A stretch of 20,700 nucleotides of DNA from Candidatus Sordicultor fermentans (GTDB taxonomy: Bacteria; Atribacterota; Atribacteria; Atribacterales; Caldatribacteriaceae), in NCBI GenBank assembly GCA_002385475.1, contig DGDO01000141.1, positions 1 through 20,700 of the forward strand, written 5' to 3'. Numbering within the stretch: the stretch's first letter is position 1; every line of letters starts with the position of its first letter. Below the pieces are notes generated by a model. That model saw only the letters and a list, made by a program, of their open reading frames with translations. It was not told the origin of the DNA and made no database searches. This document shows, in pieces, positions 14,944 through 19,828 of this stretch. The position numbers were made by a program, and so were the translations under genes.

Positions 14944-15774
14944 TTGATAGAGTTTAAAAAGGTAAGCTTTTGGTATGGAGAAGAATATGAGTCAGAAGCA
15001 AGAAATGAAGAGATTTTGAGAGAGGTAGATTTAGAGATACATCAGGGTAAGTTTATGGTTTTACTGGGTCGTAATGGTTCAGGAAAATCTACTCTGGCAA
15101 AACATACCAATGGCTTACTGCTCCCCAAAAGTGGGGAGGTAATAGTAGACGGGATGAATACCCGCGATGAAGAATCTATCTGGGAAATCAGGCGTCGGGT
15201 AGGTCTGGTTTTCCAAAACCCCGACAACCAGATTATCGCTACTACAGTAGAAGAAGATGTAGCTTTTGGTCCGGAGAATTTAGGTTTACCCCGGGAGGAA
15301 ATTCTCGCTCGAGTGGAAGAAGCGCTGACTCTGGTGGGTATGACCGAATACCGTAATAAAGAACCTCATCTTCTTTCTGGGGGTCAAAAGCAGCGAGTGG
15401 CTATTGCTGGGGTTTTGGCTATGCACCCGGAGTATTTAATACTGGATGAAGCCACCTCTATGTTAGACCCCGAAGGAAGGGAGGAACTTATGAAAGTGAT
15501 TGCCAGTCTAAGGGAGAAGATTGCTGTTTTACATATTACCCATAACGTGGAAGAAGCTATTGAAGCAGATGAAGTGCTGGTCATGGACGAAGGGAAAATC
15601 GTTGCTCGGGGGAAACCGCGAAAAATTTTTTCTCAGATAGAAAACATAGAAGAGTGGGGGCTGGAGCTTCCCCAGGTAACAGAAACTGCTCTTCTGGTAA
15701 AGAAGCAATTTCCTTCTCTCTTTAAGACTTTGCCTCTTTCTCCCGGGGAACTGGTGGAAGAGTTGTGTTCATAA
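14944..15774 (+). CDS. ecfA1: ECF transporter ATPase subunit EcfA1
   Basis: This is one of two ABC ATPases of an energy-coupling factor vitamin/metal importer on the cytosolic face of the membrane. The start is TTG at 14944 (MIEFKKVSFWYG), with only a weak GGAG site. Of the 276 residues: Walker A GRNGSGKST (42-50), Q-loop Q91, signature LSGGQ (144-148), Walker B LILDEA with catalytic E169 (165-170), H-loop H200. The C-terminal part after about 225 is the usual EcfA extension. There are 26 bases after rplQ and a 10-base overlap with ecfA2. No substrate-binding S subunit gene is in this window, so it is probably a shared (group II) module. Confidence 0.95.
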   Translation: MIEFKKVSFWYGEEYESEARNEEILREVDLEIHQGKFMVLLGRNGSGKSTLAKHTNGLLLPKSGEVIVDGMNTRDEESIWEIRRRVGLVFQNPDNQIIATTVEEDVAFGPENLGLPREEILARVEEALTLVGMTEYRNKEPHLLSGGQKQRVAIAGVLAMHPEYLILDEATSMLDPEGREELMKVIASLREKIAVLHITHNVEEAIEADEVLVMDEGKIVARGKPRKIFSQIENIEEWGLELPQVTETALLVKKQFPSLFKTLPLSPGELVEELCS

Positions 15775-16637
15775 AATTAGAAAATATATCTTTTACTTAT
15801 CTGCCGGGTACACCTCTGGCTGTTACAGCACTGGAAGATATAGATCTGGAAATCGAGCGGGGAGAGAGTATTGGTATTGTAGGTAGAACTGGTTGTGGCA
15901 AGTCCACTCTCATTCAGCATTTTAATGCTCTTTTGATTCCCCAAAGTGGCAGGGTACTGGTGGATGGAGTGGATACGGGTAAAAAAGGAGCTCCCCTGCA
16001 GGAAATTCGCCGTAAGGTGGGTCTGGTTTTTCAGTATCCCGAAGATCAGTTTTTTGAAGAGACGGTTTTTAAGGAGGTAGCTTTTGCCCCTCGCAACCTG
16101 GGGGTGGAGGGGAAAGAGCTGGAAGATAAAGTAAAATGGTCTTTGGAGGCAGTAGGGCTGGATTTTGAGGCTGTCAAAGATAAAAGTCCTTTTGAGCTCT
16201 CCGGGGGGCAGATGAGGCGAGTAGCCATTGCCAGTATCCTCTCTATGGAGCCTGAGGCTTTAGTTCTGGATGAACCCACCGCTGGCCTGGACCCCGAGGG
16301 AAAGAGAATTATACTCGGTCAACTGGAAAAACTTCAGAAAGAGAGAGGCTTAACTCTTATAATTGTTTCTCACAGCATGGAAGATTTAGCACGGGTAGCA
16401 AAAAGGATAATAATAATGGATAAAGGAAAAATAAAATTTGATGATGACATCCGGCAGGTTTTCTCTCAAGTGGAGTGGATAAAAAGCCTGGGTATTTTCC
16501 CTCCTGTGACTGCTCAGGTAGCCTGGCTTTTAAGAGAGAGGGGTTTTGATGTCACTCCGGGAGTTTTAACTCCTCAGGAACTGGCAGAAGAAATCCAGCT
16601 TAAAGTTCTGGAGGGAAAAAGAGTTAATGTGGGGTAG
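15765..16637 (+). CDS. ecfA2: ECF transporter ATPase subunit EcfA2
   Basis: The second ECF ATPase, which pairs with EcfA1 and docks on EcfT. The GTG at 15765 gives MFIKLENISFTYLPGTP and 290 residues. Walker A GRTGCGKST (40-48), Q90, signature LSGGQ (145-149), Walker B LVLDEPT with E170 (166-172), H203. The sequence FQYPEDQFFEETVFKEVAFAPRNLG contains the Q-loop and the region characteristic of EcfA2 proteins. Ten bases overlap ecfA1 and eleven overlap ecfT, so the three are translated as a set and stoichiometry is probably kept by coupling. Confidence 0.95.
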   Translation: MFIKLENISFTYLPGTPLAVTALEDIDLEIERGESIGIVGRTGCGKSTLIQHFNALLIPQSGRVLVDGVDTGKKGAPLQEIRRKVGLVFQYPEDQFFEETVFKEVAFAPRNLGVEGKELEDKVKWSLEAVGLDFEAVKDKSPFELSGGQMRRVAIASILSMEPEALVLDEPTAGLDPEGKRIILGQLEKLQKERGLTLIIVSHSMEDLARVAKRIIIMDKGKIKFDDDIRQVFSQVEWIKSLGIFPPVTAQVAWLLRERGFDVTPGVLTPQELAEEIQLKVLEGKRVNVG

Positions 16638-17427
16638 AAGTTTAGCTATTGGCCAATATGTTCCATTAGATTCTCCCATACACCGCTTAGACCCCCGGGT
16701 TAAAATCGTTTTTGTGGGGATTTCCATTATTAATCTTTTTATCTTACAAGATTGGTTTTCCTTTCTATTATGGGGGATAGCGTTAATATTTTTAGTTTCT
16801 CTTTCTCACATTTCTTTTACTTATCTCTTGAAAAGCTTGAGGCCTCTTCTTTTTCTCCTTATCCTTACTCTGGTGTTGCATTTCTTTTTTACTCCAGGAG
16901 AGTATATCTGGGAATACGGTTTTTTACATATTTCCCGGGAGGGAGTATCGAAAGGCCTTTTAATTGTAACAAGGCTGTGCCTTCTGATTTTAGTCACTTC
17001 TCTTTTAACTCTCACTACTTCACCAGTAGAGCTAACCGATGGGATGGAGTATTTATTGAGCCCCCTTAAAAGGTGGGGATTTCCGGCTCATGAGTTAGCT
17101 ATGATGATGACCATTGCCCTTCGTTTTATACCCACTCTTTTAGAAGAGGCAGATCGGATTATGAAAGCTCAAATGGCTCGAGGTATGAACTTAGATTCGG
17201 GAGGTATAATGCAGAGAGCTAAAAATTTAATACCCCTTTTAGTCCCTCTTTTCGTTAACTCTTTCAAAAGAGCCGATGAGCTGGCTATTGCCATGGAATC
17301 TCGATGTTATCGAGGAGGAAAGGGAAGGACCCGCTTGCGGGTTCTGGAGCTCACTTCTTCTGATTATTATTTTCTGGTTTTATCTTTTTCTTTTATTGCC
17401 CTCCTTTCTCTCCGCTCTTTTATCTGA
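16627..17427 (+). CDS. ecfT: ECF transporter transmembrane subunit EcfT
   Basis: EcfT is the membrane scaffold that links the ATPases to substrate-specific S subunits. The 266 residues begin with the family's LDPRVKI block (21-27), then hydrophobic segments at about 28-60, 70-88, 110-130 and near the C-terminus (247-262). Two coupling-helix motifs of the x-R-x type are visible: ARG (184-186) and SRC (225-227, in AMESRCYRGGKGRTR). The ATG at 16627 is about 10 bases after GGAGGG and overlaps ecfA2 by 11 bases. The stop TGA shares its last base with the truA ATG. Confidence 0.95.
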   Translation: MWGRSLAIGQYVPLDSPIHRLDPRVKIVFVGISIINLFILQDWFSFLLWGIALIFLVSLSHISFTYLLKSLRPLLFLLILTLVLHFFFTPGEYIWEYGFLHISREGVSKGLLIVTRLCLLILVTSLLTLTTSPVELTDGMEYLLSPLKRWGFPAHELAMMMTIALRFIPTLLEEADRIMKAQMARGMNLDSGGIMQRAKNLIPLLVPLFVNSFKRADELAIAMESRCYRGGKGRTRLRVLELTSSDYYFLVLSFSFIALLSLRSFI

Positions 17428-18257
17428 TGTCTCTCTGCAACCTCAGTCTGGTACTGGAATATAAGGGGTCAAATTATCAAGGCTGGCAGCGCCAGAGCAG
17501 AGGAAAGACCATTCAGGGAGTAGTAGAAGAGGTGGGGGAAAGAATTTTAAGAGAGAAAATAACCCTCTTTGCTTCGGGTAGAACTGATGCAGGAGTCCAT
17601 GCTGCAGGGCAAGTTGCTTCTTTTACCACTTCCACTTATATGTCCACGGAAGCCATAAAAAAGGCCTTTAATTCTCTCCTTCCCTCTGATATTAGAGTGG
17701 TTGATGTTCTGGAGGCTCCCTTTTCTTTCCATCCCCGAAAGACGGCTATTCGCAAAATCTACATCTATGTTTTTTCTCTTATGTATCCTCCTTCAGTTTT
17801 TTGGAAACCTTTTGTGTATTCTTTCTCCCCGAAAAATTTTAATTTAGCCCGGGTGAAAGAATGCCTTTCCCTTCTTGAAGGGACTCATGATTTTACTTCT
17901 TTTAGCTCCTCGGGAGGAGCAGATTTTTCCGGGGTTCGAACTATTTATTCTATCGAGATAAAGGAGAAGCCTTCTGGTCTTCTTCAACTCCAGGTGGAAG
18001 GAGATGGATTTTTATATAATATGGTGAGAATTATTGCCGGAGAGCTGTGGAAGGTGGGCATGGGGAAGAAAAATCCTGAGGAGATAAAATTTATGCTGGA
18101 GAATCCCTCTCGTTCCTTTAACCGACTGGCTCTTCCTCCCCGGGGATTATTTTTGATACAGGTTTGCTACCCCCCGGATTTTAATCCCTATCAAAATCTG
18201 GAGCTGGTAGATGAGGGCTGGATAGTACCACTCTGGCAGGAAAAGAAGAGTATATAA
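17427..18257 (+). CDS. truA: tRNA pseudouridine(38-40) synthase TruA
   Basis: TruA converts uridines 38-40 of the tRNA anticodon arm to pseudouridine. The 276 residues include LEYKGSNYQGWQRQ (10-23), the catalytic-Asp motif GRTDAGVHA with D54, the FHPRKTAIRKIYIYVF block, and near the end FLYNMVRIIAGELWKVG, the usual second conserved region. The ATG at 17427 overlaps the ecfT stop (TGATG) and has no obvious ribosome binding site of its own, so translation is probably coupled to ecfT. It is the last gene of the long operon here; rplM and rpsI, often next in Firmicutes, are absent. Confidence 0.96.
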   Translation: MSLCNLSLVLEYKGSNYQGWQRQSRGKTIQGVVEEVGERILREKITLFASGRTDAGVHAAGQVASFTTSTYMSTEAIKKAFNSLLPSDIRVVDVLEAPFSFHPRKTAIRKIYIYVFSLMYPPSVFWKPFVYSFSPKNFNLARVKECLSLLEGTHDFTSFSSSGGADFSGVRTIYSIEIKEKPSGLLQLQVEGDGFLYNMVRIIAGELWKVGMGKKNPEEIKFMLENPSRSFNRLALPPRGLFLIQVCYPPDFNPYQNLELVDEGWIVPLWQEKKSI

Positions 18258-18410
18258 TTCTGAAGATAAGTGAGCAAGGAACTACCAAATAAAGACCATA
18301 ATGGATAACTTCCTTATTTTTTGAGAATTTCCGCCCAAACGAGGTGGAACTCGAGTCGAAAAAAACTTTCTAAAAACCCCCTAAAGCTTTTAAAAAATCT
18401 GCCGATATAT
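18258..18410. other. Non-coding gap between truA and the new promoter
   Basis: No credible coding sequence. It holds a weak AT-rich candidate terminator (18276-18322) and A/T-rich sequence leading to the promoter at 18411. I see no repeat or tRNA. Confidence 0.6.
18276..18322 (+). terminator. Weak candidate Rho-independent terminator after truA
   Basis: AAGGAA (18276-18281) can pair with TTCCTT (18310-18315), with a further four pairs inside (T283-A307, A284-T306, C285-G304, C286-G303, last three digits) around a 16-base loop. One A and then six T (18317-18322) follow. The stem is AT-rich and interrupted, and the loop is long, so termination here is plausible but weak. Confidence 0.33.
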
Positions 18411-18416
18411 TATAAT
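18388..18416 (+). promoter_or_regulatory. Candidate sigma-70-type promoter for the riboswitch-lipoprotein unit
   Basis: A perfect TATAAT is at 18411-18416. Seventeen bases upstream is TTTTAA (18388-18393), a poor match to TTGACA. Transcription would begin near 18423, about 30 bases before the aptamer. The -10 is convincing by position and sequence; the -35 is not. Confidence 0.5.
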
Positions 18417-18449
18417 AGTATTCGGTCAGTATGGTTTTTTATCTTAATA

Positions 18450-18535
18450 TTTTCAAGGGCAAACTCTCCGAAAGGAGAGGGCGCAAAGCCGCGAGCCTAA
18501 AGCAGACCTTGCTAAGGCAGTCGGGTTGCCGGATC
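18450..18535 (+). ncRNA. Cyclic-di-GMP-I (GEMM-I) riboswitch aptamer
   Basis: The sequence follows the GEMM-I consensus in order: AAGGGCAAAC (18455-18464); a perfect 6-bp hairpin CTCTCC/GGAGAG capped by a GAAA tetraloop at 18470-18473; GCGCAAAGCC (18481-18490); a tetraloop-receptor-type GCCTAAA (18495-18501) with its partner TAAGGC (18513-18518); then TCGGGTTGCCGG (18521-18532). By comparison with the Vibrio Vc2 aptamer, the middle G of GGGC (18458) corresponds to G20, which contacts one guanine of the ligand. It is G here, not the A of the cGAMP-preferring variant, so c-di-GMP is the expected ligand. The cytosine pairing the other guanine is in the GCC at 18528-18530. A strong closing P1 helix is not obvious. 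Confidence 0.9.
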
Positions 18536-18551
18536 TCAGTGATTGAGATTC
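18531..18551 (+). other. Hairpin immediately 3' of the aptamer
   Basis: An 8-bp stem pairs 18531-18538 (GGATCTCA) with 18544-18551 (TGAGATTC), including one G-T pair, around a 5-base loop. It shares its first bases with the 3' edge of the aptamer, so it may compete with or stack on the aptamer and be part of the switch. No T-run follows, so it is not a terminator. Confidence 0.5.
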
Positions 18552-18578
18552 GTTAAGCAATAAGCTTTTAGCGCGTCA

Positions 18579-18622
18579 CTCTCGACATTCCTTCGGAGAA
18601 AGCCCTGGAGGAGGTACGAGAG
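18579..18622 (+). promoter_or_regulatory. Shine-Dalgarno-sequestering hairpin (riboswitch expression platform)
   Basis: CTCTCG (18579-18584) pairs perfectly with CGAGAG (18617-18622), which ends directly before the ATG. The stem continues with A585-T615, C586-G614, T588-G613, T589-A612 and then CCTTC (18590-18594) with GGAGG (18607-18611), with single bulged A at 587 and 616. The whole GGAGGAGGT ribosome binding site lies in the paired 3' arm. This should block translation when formed. Pairing is seen in the sequence; the regulatory role is inferred. Confidence 0.65.
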
Positions 18623-19291
18623 ATGAGGCGCAAGTCTTTCTTTCTTCTTACCATCTTCGGGCTTATCCTGGTTATTCTTGTTGCGGGGTGCAGTAATTCT
18701 ATAAATACTCCGGAGACCAATTTTGGTATTTCCTCGTCGCCCACCAGCAGCGAGATACGGGATAAGTTTATCGAGTTTTCTGATAGCAGAATCGTACTTG
18801 ACGTGCCCTTCCTCCCCCAGGTTCCACCTGGTGACTGGGTAAACACCCGCAATTGTGGGCCTGCCTGTGCGGTGATGATGCGAGCTTACTATTTCAACAT
18901 TCAACCCTCCCCCGACCATATCATTCAAGCGGATAACTGGCTTAATGCTCACTTTGGACTTCCGGTCAACGGTTATAACGGTGACTGGACTAATATTTTT
19001 CAGGTTCGTGCTTGGTTAGATAGCGAAGGAGTGCCAACTAAAGTGGGGATGGGAAATCTGGAGCAGGCTCGAGCTATGCTTTCTGAGGGGAAGCCTTTTC
19101 TGGTAGCAGTTTATTCTAACATGAACCCCAATGGGGGAGCAAAACATGCCATGTTAGTAGTTGGCATTGACTCTGATAATATCTATGTCAACGACCCAGG
19201 TAAAATTGCAGGAGCTAATAATTCTTATCCCCTTTCTCAGTTTCTCTCTGCCTGGAGTGCTCAAGGGAACTGGTACTTGGCCTTGAACTAA
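18623..19291 (+). CDS. Lipoprotein with C39-like cysteine peptidase domain
   Basis: The 222 residues begin with a lipoprotein signal (MRRKSFFLLT, then a hydrophobic stretch to a VAGC lipobox with lipidated C23), so it should be membrane-anchored outside the cytosol. After a Ser/Thr-rich linker comes a C39-like papain-fold domain: Q66 in VPFLPQ (oxyanion position), C78 in RNCGPAC, H175 in GAKHAMLVVG and D191 in YVNDPG, a complete catalytic set. There is no ABC transporter fusion, unlike bacteriocin exporters. The ATG at 18623 is 8 bases after GGAGGAGGT, which is buried in a hairpin downstream of a c-di-GMP-I riboswitch. The substrate is unknown; family members often cleave at or after Gly-Gly. 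Confidence 0.85.
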   Translation: MRRKSFFLLTIFGLILVILVAGCSNSINTPETNFGISSSPTSSEIRDKFIEFSDSRIVLDVPFLPQVPPGDWVNTRNCGPACAVMMRAYYFNIQPSPDHIIQADNWLNAHFGLPVNGYNGDWTNIFQVRAWLDSEGVPTKVGMGNLEQARAMLSEGKPFLVAVYSNMNPNGGAKHAMLVVGIDSDNIYVNDPGKIAGANNSYPLSQFLSAWSAQGNWYLALN

Positions 19292-19611
19292 AAGTAAGCT
19301 TCCTCGGAAAAGGCAAAGAAGATTGTTAGAGAAAAGGTTATGAGGTCTTCCGCAGATTTGCGAGAGGATGATACTCCTTATTATTGAAGCTATTTTATCC
19401 TCATACGTTTCTCTTTTTGGAGAGGTTCCCCTTTTATTCTTTCCGCCTCCCAGAGGGAGATGAGGAAAGGGTATGGAGTTTCCCTTCAATGGCGAGGAAA
19501 AAATGTATAATCTTTTCTCCTATTGTTCTTCTCGTTGTTCCCGAAATTTAGCTGGGAATTCATCCTCTTCTACCATGTCTGTAATCTTTAATTAGGCATC
19601 TAGATACTTTT

Positions 19612-19657
19612 AAAACCATAAGCTCCTAATAAAACCATAAGTTCCTAATAAAACCAT
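19612..19657 (+). repeat. 19-bp tandem repeat, 2.4 copies
   Basis: AAAACCATAAGCTCCTAAT (19612-19630) is repeated as AAAACCATAAGTTCCTAAT (19631-19649), one base different, and begins a third time as AAAACCAT (19650-19657). It lies about 170-215 bases before the start of the downstream lipoprotein gene. Regular head-to-tail spacing suggests protein-binding sites, but no function can be shown. Confidence 0.8.
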
Positions 19658-19690
19658 TCAGGGGTGATAGAAGAAGGGGTAATGGATTAT

Positions 19691-19725
19691 TCTTCCTATA
19701 GTGACTGTCTTGCAAAATAGGAAGA
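19691..19725 (+). repeat. Inverted repeat, 9-bp arms
   Basis: TCTTCCTAT (19691-19699) and ATAGGAAGA (19717-19725) are perfect inverted copies around a 17-base loop. No T-run follows, so it is not a terminator. It could be an operator or leader hairpin for the downstream lipoprotein gene. Confidence 0.65.
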
Positions 19726-19737
19726 GTAGCTACCAAA

Positions 19738-19764
19738 ATAGGAATATTTACCTATAGGATTCCT
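19738..19764 (+). repeat. Overlapping short inverted repeats
   Basis: ATAGG (19738-19742) can pair with CCTAT (19751-19755), and alternatively AGGAAT (19740-19745) with ATTCCT (19759-19764). An 8-base palindrome CCTATAGG is at 19751-19758. The two pairings exclude each other. Both reuse the ATAGGA word found in the 19691-19725 repeat. Confidence 0.5.
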
Positions 19765-19828
19765 CCTTTTCAGGGATTATTCTTTTTGCAGTAAGGAGAA
19801 TTAAATCCTTAAAAGGGAGGCAATAATT

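Larger units (their letters stand above)
19292..19828. other. 537-base intergenic region with repeats, upstream of a second lipoprotein
   Basis: No credible coding sequence on either strand; readings here on the minus strand are short and unlike known proteins. It holds an imperfect long-range inverted repeat TATGAGG (19339-19345) / CCTCATA (19399-19405), a lone TATAAT at 19506-19511 without a good -35, a 19-bp tandem repeat (19612-19657), and a group of inverted repeats (19691-19764). A GGGAGG ribosome binding site at 19815-19820 serves the next gene. I did not recognise a second riboswitch. Confidence 0.6.

Noticed and set aside
16752..17069. 105-codon plus-strand frame within ecfT
   Set aside because: It is an out-of-frame reading of ecfT, which has its own strong family signatures.
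18536..18952. 138-codon minus-strand frame across the riboswitch platform and the peptidase lipoprotein
   Set aside because: The plus-strand gene has a lipobox and full catalytic set; the antisense frame has no recognisable content.
19506..19511. TATAAT as the promoter of the second lipoprotein
   Set aside because: No acceptable -35 at 16-18 bases; it would also leave a leader of about 310 bases. Kept only as a note.
19612..19657. CRISPR array
   Set aside because: Units are 19 bp, adjoining with no spacers, only 2.4 copies and no cas genes.
19292..19828. Second c-di-GMP riboswitch before the second lipoprotein
   Set aside because: I could not find the GGGCAAAC, GCAAAGCC or CCTAAA elements of type I, nor a recognisable type II core.
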